From an uncultured bacterium (lineage in GTDB: Bacteria; Desulfobacterota; Binatia; UBA1149; CAITLU01): DNA of 57,873 bases. The stretch is taken from assembly GCA_903893315.1 (NCBI GenBank), contig CAITLU010000061.1:1-57873 (forward strand), written 5' to 3'. The first letter of the stretch is position 1, and each line of letters begins with the position of its first letter. Of this stretch, positions 17,508 to 25,904 are shown in pieces. The notes beneath the pieces are model-generated. The model was given only the letters and a program-made list of their open reading frames with translations, ran no database searches and had not been told where the DNA came from. Made by a program: the position numbers and the translations under genes.

Positions 17508-18221
17508 TCACGCGCCGCGCTCGCCGCCGCGTTCACTGCCGCGTTCACTGCCGCCTGCCGTTTGCTGCGTGCCTGTTCCGCGCGAGGCGAGCAGTTCGTC
17601 GAGAGCCGCCAGTGCGCTGCTCGGGTCGAGGTTTACCAGCACTCCCTGCATACCCAGCGCGCGCGCTGCACGCAGGTTGCCTTCGTAGTCGTCGAGAAAC
17701 AGGGCTCGGCTCGGCGCGATGCCGCCGAGCAGCGTCAGGGTGTGCTGGAAGATGCGCGGGTCGGGTTTGCGAAAGCCCACTTCGCACGAGTCGACGACGG
17801 CATCGAACAATTCGTCGAGAGGCAGCAGCACGCGCCAGGTCTGACGGAATTCGAGCGCGTTGTTGGTGACGATGGCGGTGCGCAGCCCCGCACCGCGAAG
17901 GGCGCGGGCGCGCTCGATCATCTCGCGGCGCGGGCCGCCTGATCTGGCCAGAACCGCCAGGACTCGAAACAGGTCGGCTTCGAAGCCGCGGCTCCGGCCC
18001 AGAGCGAGGATGGCTTCGTGCGCCTCGACCAACGGAATCTCGCCGCGTTCGAGGCGGTGCCATGGATGGTCGGTGTCTTCGTCGTAGGGGCCGAACACTG
18101 TATCCATCATCAAGGCGGGGTCGATGCCGAGATCGCGGCCCACACCGCGCGCTGCTTCGAAGGGGGATTCGGTGAAAACCCCGCCGAAATCGAACAGAAC
18201 TGCCTCTACGCGTTCGGTCAC
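17508..18221 (-). CDS. HAD-superfamily hydrolase
   Basis: About 237 residues from the GTG at 18221, which has GAGGAAA upstream. Motif I is VLFDFGGVFTES with Asp11 as the nucleophile; the usual second Asp (DxD) is Gly13, as in ACAD10-like and haloacid-dehalogenase-like members. Motif II is AIVTNN, motif III has FRKPDPRIF, and motif IV is LFLDDYEGNL. Substrate unknown. The last dozen residues (SERGSERGGERGA) come from a 12-bp tandem DNA repeat near 17520-17545 and look like a disordered tail added by repeat expansion. Confidence 0.9.
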   Translation of the reverse strand: MTERVEAVLFDFGGVFTESPFEAARGVGRDLGIDPALMMDTVFGPYDEDTDHPWHRLERGEIPLVEAHEAILALGRSRGFEADLFRVLAVLARSGGPRREMIERARALRGAGLRTAIVTNNALEFRQTWRVLLPLDELFDAVVDSCEVGFRKPDPRIFQHTLTLLGGIAPSRALFLDDYEGNLRAARALGMQGVLVNLDPSSALAALDELLASRGTGTQQTAGGSERGSERGGERGA

Positions 18222-18626
18222 TGTTTCCTCGTGCTGCGGATATCTTCGGCTGCGGCCGCAACCAGTGTGAGGTCGTGCTTTTTCATTATCTCTGGTCGCT
18301 CGGTGATCGCCCGGGGCCGCGGTTGTCGTCTCGACGTCCGAAGGACGGCGGGTCTGCCGGCTTCGAGAAGAGTTTCTTCTGTAGATTGGCTGCGCTCTTG
18401 TAGAATAGGGCCGCGTGATTGTCGCCCGCAGCCTGCGCGAAACTCCGCTTCGGGCTGACGCTCTCGGCGTTGTCAGGCGGCCCCGCCAGGTTGCGAGCCG
18501 CGCGTCATGGCCATCTTGCGGGCACTCGAACGTGACTTGAGGTGACCGGTCGGATATCTTGCGGCGGCTCGGCTCAGGCGCGCCCACCATAAGGCGGACG
18601 CAGTTCGTGGGTGTCGGGGAGCTGGG
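18222..18626. other. 405-nt intergenic region, promoters only
   Basis: This lies between the HAD gene (- strand) and the glycosyltransferase gene (+ strand), so it should contain divergent promoters. A TAGAAT at 18401-18406 is a reasonable -10 for the + strand, but I see no matching -35 at 16-18 nt. No open frame here looks coding, and I see no RNA gene. Confidence 0.4.
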
Positions 18627-19700
18627 ATGCACACTCCGTCTGTCTCTATTCTGATACCCGTCTACAACGGCGAGAAGACCATTGCGGCCTGCGTCGAGTC
18701 GGCGCTGGCCCAGCAGTATCCGGGCCTCGAGGTCGTGGTCGTCAACGACTGCTCGACCGACGGCACCGCTGCCGTGCTAGCGGGTTTCAAGGACCGCGTG
18801 CGGGTGTTCCACAACGACAGGAACTCCGGCATTGCCGCGACCTACAACCGCGCCATCCGCGAGGCCCGCGGCGAACTCGTCGTGACGATGGCCAGCGACT
18901 GCACGATGCTGTCTCGCGACTACGTGGCGCGCATGGCCACGCACTTCGATGATCCGACCGTCGGAGCGGTTTCCGGCAAGTCGATGATGCCGGATTTCGA
19001 CCACGCGCCGTGGCTCGAACGCGTCTTCACGCGCCTCAACATCCTCGACTCGAACAGCCCGGACCGGGCCGTGCACGAAGTGAACTTCGTCGAACTGCGC
19101 TGCGACGGCTACCGTCGCGACCTGCTCGAAGCGGTCGGCGGCTTGAACGAAGACCTGTTCCGTTCCAACGAAGACCAGGATCTGTCGATTCGCCTCATGC
19201 GTCGCGGAGCGAGGTTGTTGCAGGACAATTCGATCGAATTTCAACTCGGTTTCGGCGGTACCGAAGATACCCTCGGAAAGTTGCTCAGCAAGCAGACCCA
19301 GTACGCGCGCGGTCAGGCCTACATCGCGGTCAACTACGGTCTCGGCTCGCGCAATGGCCTGTGGAACAACCCCAACCGCCGTCTGCGGGCTCTGCATCGG
19401 TTTTCTCAAATTGTCGCGCTTCCGCTGCTCTGTGCCTTGTTGATCCTCTCGGTGGTCGAACCTCACATCGGACTGCGTGCGCTCGTGGTCTTCGTGTTGC
19501 TGCGACTGTGGTGGTACGGACGCCTCGGCGCCGACCTGCATCCGGCCGAGAGGCTGGCCACCGCCGCTCTCGGCCCGGTCTGCGACGTCTTGTATTCAGC
19601 CTCGTTCATTTCCAGCGCCGCCCTGTGGGTGGCCAGGGGAAAGACGTTTTTCAATCGTCGCGACGTCGGTCACCTCGGCGGCGCGCGCCCGCGGGTCTGA
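18627..19700 (+). CDS. Glycosyltransferase family 2
   Basis: 357 residues. The N-terminal GT-A domain begins SILIPVYNGEKTIAACVESA, continues with VVVNDCSTDGT, has an aspartate motif at MASDC (near residue 90) and an acceptor-side RSNEDQDLSIRLMRRG near 185. The C-terminal quarter has two or three hydrophobic segments (about 260-300) and an aromatic cytoplasmic tail, so it is an inner-membrane-associated transferase that builds a glycolipid or polysaccharide. It ends 6 nt before the sulfatase-superfamily gene, which suggests both act on the same surface glycan. Confidence 0.92.
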   Translation: MHTPSVSILIPVYNGEKTIAACVESALAQQYPGLEVVVVNDCSTDGTAAVLAGFKDRVRVFHNDRNSGIAATYNRAIREARGELVVTMASDCTMLSRDYVARMATHFDDPTVGAVSGKSMMPDFDHAPWLERVFTRLNILDSNSPDRAVHEVNFVELRCDGYRRDLLEAVGGLNEDLFRSNEDQDLSIRLMRRGARLLQDNSIEFQLGFGGTEDTLGKLLSKQTQYARGQAYIAVNYGLGSRNGLWNNPNRRLRALHRFSQIVALPLLCALLILSVVEPHIGLRALVVFVLLRLWWYGRLGADLHPAERLATAALGPVCDVLYSASFISSAALWVARGKTFFNRRDVGHLGGARPRV

Positions 19701-19706
19701 AACAAG

Positions 19707-21593
19707 TTGAAGCGTCTGACGCAAGCTGCCTGGTTCATCGCAGCGGCACTGGCATGCGGCGCCGTCGATCTTGCGCAGGTGTCCTGGGTGAGCGGCGGAG
19801 TCGGGGTCGTGCGCCTGGCGGTGATGACGCTGTTTCTGTACGCGCTGGTCGGCGTTGCCGGCGCACTGACGGTGGTGCCGTTGTTGCCGCGCCTGGCGCC
19901 GCGTCTGGCCGGCCCCGGATCTCTGGTCGCGGCGGCGTTCGCCGGGTTCGGGCTCTTGCTCGGCGCCGGCATCGTCAACGTCGCCTACCTGCCGTCGATA
20001 ACCCATCCCGTGTCGATCGTTGCCAACGCGGCGGCGGCGGCGGCGGCGGTAGTCGTGTGGCGAGTGCTCGCACGAATCGCCCTTACGGCGCGCGTGGAGG
20101 CGTCGCTCGGCGCGGCCGTCGTCGTCGGCGTGCTGGCCGCGGCCGCTGGCGTGATCGAGGCTCGCCCGTGGGCAGCCGGCGCGAGCGGAGTCGGAGTCAC
20201 CGCGGCCGCACCCGCCGCGATGCCGAGCGTGTTCGTGATCGCGCTCGATTCGGTGCGCGTCGATCGCACGTCGCTCGGCGGCCGCCGCGACGGGCTGATG
20301 CCGCACTTCGAAGAACTCGCGAAGCGCAGTCTGTCGTTCTCACGCGCTTACGCGCAGTCGTCGTGGACCAAACCTTCGGTAGGGTCGTTGTTCACGTCGT
20401 TGTTTCCGTCTTCGCACGGAGCGATGCTGCGCACCGGCCGCCTTTCTTCACAGCCGGTCACGCTTCCCGAGACATTCGCACGGGCCGGTTATGCGACCGC
20501 GGTGTTCTCGTCGAATCCGTGGGTTTCTCCGGCGTTCGGTTTCGATCGCGGAGTAGGCAGCTTCGTCGAGTCCGAGCACGAGAGCTTCACGCGCTTGGTG
20601 ACGTTGCACCGTGTTCTGAAACTCGCAGACAAGGCCCTGCCCGGCAGTCCGGTGCGCACGGCTTTGCAGAAGGTCGAACGCGCTTTCGGAGTCAGTGAGG
20701 CGCATCGATCCAACTGCCTGCGCGACGAGGCCGTCGTCGGGCAGTTCGCGCGGTGGCTCGATGAACCGGCGCACGGCCCCGCATTCGTGTACTTCCACAT
20801 GATGAGTCCGCACATCCCGTACGATCCTCCAGGGGTCGTCCACGATGACTTCGCCGACGCGGAGCAGGTGCTGCTGCAGCGAGTCACCGACGCGCTGCCC
20901 GAGGAGCGGCGCGTGCGTCTGATGCAGTTGTACGACGCTGCGGTCGCACACGCCGACTCGATGCTGGGGCGCATCCTGGACGTGATCGACGCGCACGGAT
21001 TGACCGACAATTCGGTGATCGTGGTAATCGCCGACCACGGCGAGGAGTTCCACGAACACGGCGCCTGGGGGCACGGCAATTCGCTCTACGACGAAGTGGT
21101 GCACGTTCCGCTGCTGGTCCACGTTCCGGGCCTCGCTGCCCGCCGGATCGATGATCCGGTGATGTTGGTCGATGTCCTGCCTACGGTAGTCGCGGTGACC
21201 GGTTCGGTGACGCACACGCCGCAGGCGACTGCGGCCGCGAGTGAAGTCGCCGCGCCGGTGGAAGGCTCGGACCTGCGCAGTGTCGGCGCCGACCGCCCCG
21301 CATTTGCGGAATTGATCCGTGAGGGAGGCTACGAATCCTTCACGGTAATCGGCCGCAGCGAAAAATATATTGAGACGACGCCGGGCCTCGGCGCTCCGCT
21401 CGAACACGAGTTGTACGAACTCACCGACGATGCAGGTGAGCGCAGCAATCGGTGGAGCGAGGCTCGCGCAGACCTGACGGCGGTTCTCGCGCAGTTGCGC
21501 GCACGCGCGCAAACACACCAATTCCTCGGCGGAAATGCCGAAATCGACGATGACGCGCGCGAGCGTCTCAAAGCGCTCGGGTATCTGAACTAA
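19707..21593 (+). CDS. Membrane-anchored sulfatase-superfamily protein, Thr-nucleophile type
   Basis: 628 residues. Four N-terminal membrane segments (about 1-145) precede a periplasmic alkaline-phosphatase-fold domain. Metal-binding positions are visible in VFVIALDSVRVD and in VVIADHGEEFHEHG. At the active-site position the sequence is SSWTKPSVGSLFTS, so the sulfatase signature C/S-x-P-x-R is not present: Thr replaces Cys/Ser and Val replaces the Arg. This argues against formylglycine sulfatase activity and for a phosphotransferase or phosphodiesterase, as in LTA-synthase and phosphoethanolamine-transferase relatives. The start is TTG at 19707 with no strong ribosome site, perhaps relying on coupling to the upstream GT2. 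A (GCG)7 run at 20028-20048 encodes an Ala tract. Confidence 0.87.
   Translation: MKRLTQAAWFIAAALACGAVDLAQVSWVSGGVGVVRLAVMTLFLYALVGVAGALTVVPLLPRLAPRLAGPGSLVAAAFAGFGLLLGAGIVNVAYLPSITHPVSIVANAAAAAAAVVVWRVLARIALTARVEASLGAAVVVGVLAAAAGVIEARPWAAGASGVGVTAAAPAAMPSVFVIALDSVRVDRTSLGGRRDGLMPHFEELAKRSLSFSRAYAQSSWTKPSVGSLFTSLFPSSHGAMLRTGRLSSQPVTLPETFARAGYATAVFSSNPWVSPAFGFDRGVGSFVESEHESFTRLVTLHRVLKLADKALPGSPVRTALQKVERAFGVSEAHRSNCLRDEAVVGQFARWLDEPAHGPAFVYFHMMSPHIPYDPPGVVHDDFADAEQVLLQRVTDALPEERRVRLMQLYDAAVAHADSMLGRILDVIDAHGLTDNSVIVVIADHGEEFHEHGAWGHGNSLYDEVVHVPLLVHVPGLAARRIDDPVMLVDVLPTVVAVTGSVTHTPQATAAASEVAAPVEGSDLRSVGADRPAFAELIREGGYESFTVIGRSEKYIETTPGLGAPLEHELYELTDDAGERSNRWSEARADLTAVLAQLRARAQTHQFLGGNAEIDDDARERLKALGYLN
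20028..20048 (+). repeat. (GCG)7 trinucleotide tract
   Basis: Seven perfect GCG units inside the sulfatase-superfamily gene encode consecutive alanines in a membrane segment. Tracts like this can change length by slippage without breaking the frame. Confidence 0.85.
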
Positions 21594-21782
21594 CGTTCGT
21601 TAACTTCGCCGCCTCTACAAACAAACGTACGTTGATATTGAGCACGTCGTATCGACGCTGTGCACTCTTGCGGTAGTACGATGTGTAACGTGGTCATCGG
21701 CGCTTGATTAGCAGTGTTGCAACGCGGAAAGTCCTTACGTCACTGCATCGCACGCCCGCGATGCGAAGAAGGGGAAGGGCTC
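21594..21782 (+). promoter_or_regulatory. Leader of the Cys-rich protein gene with a stem-loop
   Basis: This 189-nt region is AT-richer than its surroundings. It has a palindrome TAACG-TT-CGTTA just after the previous stop and a second palindrome AACGTACGTT about 30 nt on. Closer to the gene, a 7-bp stem (GCATCGC, 21745-21751, and GCGATGC, 21758-21764) with a 6-nt loop sits just before GAAGGGGAAGGG, which serves as the ribosome site. I cannot match it to a known riboswitch. Confidence 0.35.
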
Positions 21783-24700
21783 ATGCAAGTTAGTCGGATC
21801 GTTCGTCTCACGGCGCTGTCAGCCGCGCTGCTGGTGTCGTCAGGTGCGGAGCGCGCGAGCGCGTTGCTCAGTTCTCAGGAAGTTAAGTGCTCGAGCGCTT
21901 TGGCCAAGTCGTTCGCGAAGTTCGAAGCCGTGGTTCTCAAGGAAACTTCCAAGTGCCGTGTCGACGACATCACCGGCAAGGTCGACAATCCGTCGGCTTG
22001 TTCCGTGCTGCAGCCGGGCAGTCAGGCCAAGATCGCCGCGGCCAGGGACAAGTTCGTCACGTCGGTAGCCAATTCCTGTCAGAGCGTTTGCAGTGTCTCG
22101 AACGACAAGGCCTGCGTCAGCGATCTGGCGTGCCCGCCTAACGGCGACAAATCCGAGCGCTGCAGCGGGAAGGGCGGCACTACGCCATTCCGTGTGGAAA
22201 ACCTGGGTTTCCCGGGCCCTTACTGCCAGGCCATCCTGGGTCATCCGGTGCGAGAGCCCAGCGACATCGGGCTGTGTGTGTCCGAGCTTGCGGAGCGTCT
22301 GGCGGCGAGTCTGATCGGCAACATCTACGCGGACGCCGACGAGAACAGCGGGCTTTCTTCCGATTCCGTCAAGTGTCTGGGGTCGATCTCCAAAGCGGTC
22401 ACGAAGTCGGTAGCGAAGATCCACGGCGCCGTGACCAAGTGTCGCAATATTCAGCATGGAAGCCCGACCTGCCGGGGCGGCAGTTCCATCGGCAAGAAGT
22501 GCACCGATGCCAGTGACTGCGGCGGCGGCGGCACATGTGGGATCGGCGCCGATTTCTGCCCGCTCAGCGACGCGACCACGATCGCGGCGGTCGACAAGGA
22601 AATCGCGACTCTGTCGGGAGCGCTTGCCAAGAGTTGCAGCGATGGCGCGATCGCGAGCCTGCCGGGGCTCTGCCGCGCGGGCGGAGCGGCGCCGTCGAAC
22701 GTGCTCGAAGCCCAGTCCTGCGTCGCCGCTTTGGTGAAGGAAGTGGCAGCGTCGGTCGAGGGACCGAGTCGGCGTGTGTACTCGCCGTACAGCATGGTGA
22801 CAGCGACCAATCCCGACGCCGGCTTCGCCTACTGCGGTGACGGCATCGTCAATCAAATCCGCAATGAGAGTAATTCGATCGGTGAGGAGTGCGACGGTGA
22901 CGACGCCCCGTGCGGGAGCGGCCACTGTCTTCCTCCCGGCGATCTTTTCGAGTGCACCTGTGACAATGTGCCTCGCGAACGTCTGGTGATCGACGGGGAC
23001 CGCGTCGACAGCGATACCGGTTGGACCGGTGCTTCTCACGATGCCGTCCACAACGACGGTTTCGGGTTCGTTGCCGACCTCAGCAACTGCAACTGCAGCG
23101 AGTTCGACCAGGCCACCTGCGTGGGGACCACCAGTGATTCGGTCTGCGACGAATCGGCGAGCAGAGCGCCTCGTTGCAGCAACGCGATGGACAGTGACCT
23201 CACCTGCGACCAGCGCGGGGACAACGACGGGACGATAGAGGACGGTGACTGCTACGCCTGTGACGCCGACAGCATGAACGCCGGCGCTTACTGCGGCATC
23301 GACGGCGGCAGCGGCAAGGTCAAGCCCGACGAAACGCTTTGCCAGTCGCAGTGCTTCGACGAGACGACCGGCCTTGCCGCAGGTTCTTGCGCCAGCCAGA
23401 GCGACTGCGCGGCAGGTCAGAGATGCAAGGGCCGTTGCGACGACACGGCCACCTGCAAGACCATCAGTGAGGGATCGCCGCTGCCGCTGGTTTCGGCGGC
23501 AACCACGGTGTGCATTCAACTTCAGTACGTCAGTGACATTTCGGGGACCAAGGACTTCGTCAGCGGAGAGGCCGATCTGCAATTGACCACGCGTTCGGTG
23601 ATCTACTTCGGCGAGACAGTTACCGCGCCGTGCCCGACCTGCGGTGGGACCTGCATGGGCGGGAACAACAAGGGCCGCACGTGTCTGGGTCGTTGCAACA
23701 TCAGCAGGACGAGTTGCCTGCTCGATAATGATTGCGTGGGTGTTGGCGACACCACCTGCGAGCAGAGCGCGGATGACTGCGCCGGAGGATACTGCTCGCT
23801 GGACCTGCGCTGTTCGAGCGGAGAGAACGCTGGCGGAATCTGCCGGCCCATGTCGAATACACCGCTCGGCGTGGTGTCGGCTGACTGCCCGCCGGCCAAG
23901 GGCAAGAACCTTTCGGGTTTCGGCGTCGTGATGGATTACGGTCACGTGACCACCGAGACGGTGCAGTTTCCCGCCGGCGGCGCCTGCTCGGATCCGGCCT
24001 GGGCGAACTACACGTGCCCGTGTCCGGATGGTGGATCCACGGTCAAGACCGCGCCCAACCACTGCGCTGCGGCGTGTGACGCCGGCGTTAATGCCGGCAA
24101 GGGCTGCGCGTTGACGGACAACGGCAACGGCGCATTCACTACCTGCGCAGGCGGCACCGACGCCGGTGCGAGGTGCGACGAAGACAGTGACTGCGAAGGT
24201 GGCGGCACCTGCTCGAACACTTCGAGTGAGTGCGTTGCCGGTGCTCCTGCCAGGATCGGCGCGATCTGTTCCGACAACGCGCAGTGCGATACATCTTCCG
24301 GCAGCGGCGACGGCGTGTGCGCGAGTTCGTGTCCGGACGGCCGCTGCGTGCCGCTGTGTTATCCCGAAGGGACATGCAACGGCGGCGTTCGCAGCGGTGA
24401 GCCCTGCGCCACCGACGTGCAGTGCGGCGGTGGAGTTTGCGAGGTTACCAACACGGAAGACGGTCTGTGTGCCGCCGGACCGCTCCAGTACCGTTGCAGC
24501 GGCGCCGGTTTCACCACGCTTCCTTGTGCCCAGAGCGACGTCGACACGCCGGCGGGTTGCGAATCAGGCAACGACGGCATTGCAGGAACCGTCGATGACA
24601 TTCTGGGAGCAGGGCTCTGCAAGTCGCGTCCGGCGGACTGCTACTACAACAACGGCCTGATGGAGGGCGGCGACACCGGCAACGGCATGGGCGATCCGAG

Positions 24701-24836
24701 CAACATCAAGTACGTGTCGTCGTACTGTACCGCGCCGGCCGAGAATTCGATCATCAACATGGTGTCGGGTTACGGAGGCCCGTCCAAGATCACGCGCTAC
24801 GGGTCGGCGTTCGTCAACGTCCCGTCGATTCCTTAG
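21783..24836 (+). CDS. Large secreted Cys-rich protein with CGDG/ECDG-type repeat
   Basis: About 1017 residues from the ATG at 21783, with GAAGGG upstream and a signal peptide ending near ERASA. The N-terminal third has paired helical repeats that start and end with Cys, for example KCSSALAKSFAKFEAV...KC and KCLGSISKAVTKSVAK...KC. Near residue 350 is CGDGIVN...GEECDG, the hallmark of Myxococcota-type Cys-rich repeats (DUF4215-like). The rest is a string of CxxDxDC and GGxC units such as CTDASDCGGGGTC, which probably form disulfide-rich, perhaps calcium-binding modules. There is no C-terminal anchor or sorting motif that I recognise. Role unknown; it is probably extracellular or outer-surface. 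The gene stands alone, with its own leader and a terminator-like hairpin after it. Confidence 0.85.
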   Translation: MQVSRIVRLTALSAALLVSSGAERASALLSSQEVKCSSALAKSFAKFEAVVLKETSKCRVDDITGKVDNPSACSVLQPGSQAKIAAARDKFVTSVANSCQSVCSVSNDKACVSDLACPPNGDKSERCSGKGGTTPFRVENLGFPGPYCQAILGHPVREPSDIGLCVSELAERLAASLIGNIYADADENSGLSSDSVKCLGSISKAVTKSVAKIHGAVTKCRNIQHGSPTCRGGSSIGKKCTDASDCGGGGTCGIGADFCPLSDATTIAAVDKEIATLSGALAKSCSDGAIASLPGLCRAGGAAPSNVLEAQSCVAALVKEVAASVEGPSRRVYSPYSMVTATNPDAGFAYCGDGIVNQIRNESNSIGEECDGDDAPCGSGHCLPPGDLFECTCDNVPRERLVIDGDRVDSDTGWTGASHDAVHNDGFGFVADLSNCNCSEFDQATCVGTTSDSVCDESASRAPRCSNAMDSDLTCDQRGDNDGTIEDGDCYACDADSMNAGAYCGIDGGSGKVKPDETLCQSQCFDETTGLAAGSCASQSDCAAGQRCKGRCDDTATCKTISEGSPLPLVSAATTVCIQLQYVSDISGTKDFVSGEADLQLTTRSVIYFGETVTAPCPTCGGTCMGGNNKGRTCLGRCNISRTSCLLDNDCVGVGDTTCEQSADDCAGGYCSLDLRCSSGENAGGICRPMSNTPLGVVSADCPPAKGKNLSGFGVVMDYGHVTTETVQFPAGGACSDPAWANYTCPCPDGGSTVKTAPNHCAAACDAGVNAGKGCALTDNGNGAFTTCAGGTDAGARCDEDSDCEGGGTCSNTSSECVAGAPARIGAICSDNAQCDTSSGSGDGVCASSCPDGRCVPLCYPEGTCNGGVRSGEPCATDVQCGGGVCEVTNTEDGLCAAGPLQYRCSGAGFTTLPCAQSDVDTPAGCESGNDGIAGTVDDILGAGLCKSRPADCYYNNGLMEGGDTGNGMGDPSNIKYVSSYCTAPAENSIINMVSGYGGPSKITRYGSAFVNVPSIP

Positions 24837-24872
24837 CGGCGCTCTGCCCGCAAGGGCCGGTTTGCGTCGCCA

Positions 24873-24924
24873 GGCGCGGCGAGTACGCGGCGAACCGTGA
24901 ACTCGCCGCGCCGGGTACGCTTTT
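24873..24924 (+). terminator. Terminator-like inverted repeat after the Cys-rich gene
   Basis: A perfect 12-bp stem (GGCGCGGCGAGT at 24873-24884 and ACTCGCCGCGCC at 24901-24912) encloses a 16-nt loop and begins 37 nt after the stop codon. A short T tract (TTTT, 24921-24924) follows. The stem is strong but the T tract is weak, so termination may be partly factor-dependent. Confidence 0.55.
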
Positions 24925-25050
24925 CCGTGCTCATGCCTGCCCTGTCCGGCGCCGCACCCGCCCTGCATCTGGACCTTTCGGGCCACACTGCATAGAGACA
25001 CCTCACCGGGCCGCAGCGGCGGCGCGTCCATGAGTGAGAGGAGAACGGGT

Positions 25051-25887
25051 GTGAGCAGACGTTTCGAAGGCAAGACGGTCATCGTCACCGGAGCTTCCAG
25101 CGGAATAGGCGAGGCTGCGGCGAGGATGTTCGCGCGCGAAGGCGCCGAAGTCGTACTGGTTGCACGCAGCGCCGACGCTCTCGAGCGCATCGCTGCGTCG
25201 ATCGCGGCCGACGGCGGCGTCGCGATGGCGTCGGCCACCGACGTCACCGACTCCGGCGCCTGCGCCGCGATGCTCGAGAGCGCCGAAGCGCAGTTCGGCG
25301 CGATCAACGTGCTGGTCAACAACGCCGGATACAACTGCCGCGGGTCGGTAGAAGAAGTCCCGGCCGAAGAACTCGAGCGTGTCGTCGACATCAACCTGAA
25401 GGCGCCGATACGGCTGACGCGCCAGGTGCTTCCGTACCTGCGACGCGCGCGCAAGGGCGCCATCGTCAACGTCGCCTCGCTCGCCGGGCGCATCCCTCTG
25501 GCGTTCGAATCTACCTACTCGGCGACCAAGTTCGGCCTGCGGGCTTTCACGTTTGCGCTGGCAGAAGAACTCGAAGGCACGGGCATCACGGTGTCGGCGG
25601 TGTCGCCGGGACCGGTCGAAACCAAGTTCATCCTAAGCGATATCGAAGAAGTGCCGGACATCGTGTTCTCGCAGCCGATGAGCACTCCCGAAGAGGTGGC
25701 CGCGCTGGTTCTCGACTGCGCCGCCGACGGTGTCCTCGAGCGCATGTGTTCACAGTTCTCCGGCTACATGGCCACGGCCGGGTATCTGGTCCCGCAACTG
25801 CCGCGTCTGCTGAGGCCTCTGCTCGAGTATCAGGGGCGCGCCGCCAAGCAGCGTTACATCGACGAGCGCAACGCGCGCAAGCGCTGA
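25051..25887 (+). CDS. Short-chain dehydrogenase/reductase (classical SDR)
   Basis: About 278 residues. I prefer the GTG at 25051, because GAGAGGAGA (25036-25044) is well placed for it; an ATG at 25030 would add seven residues. The cofactor motif TGASSGIG is at residues 13-20, followed by NNAG, the catalytic Ser in NVASLAGR and YSATK with the catalytic Tyr and Lys. The Pro-Gly motif VSPGPVET follows. It is an NAD(P)-dependent oxidoreductase of unknown substrate. The quinone oxidoreductase gene follows 17 nt later on the same strand, so they are probably co-transcribed. Confidence 0.93.
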   Translation: MSRRFEGKTVIVTGASSGIGEAAARMFAREGAEVVLVARSADALERIAASIAADGGVAMASATDVTDSGACAAMLESAEAQFGAINVLVNNAGYNCRGSVEEVPAEELERVVDINLKAPIRLTRQVLPYLRRARKGAIVNVASLAGRIPLAFESTYSATKFGLRAFTFALAEELEGTGITVSAVSPGPVETKFILSDIEEVPDIVFSQPMSTPEEVAALVLDCAADGVLERMCSQFSGYMATAGYLVPQLPRLLRPLLEYQGRAAKQRYIDERNARKR

Positions 25888-25904
25888 GCGGCAAGGAGAC
25901 AGGC

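Noticed and set aside
18401-18406. TAGAAT as a -10 for the glycosyltransferase gene
   Set aside because: No partner -35, and the distance to the gene is long; not enough to call a promoter.
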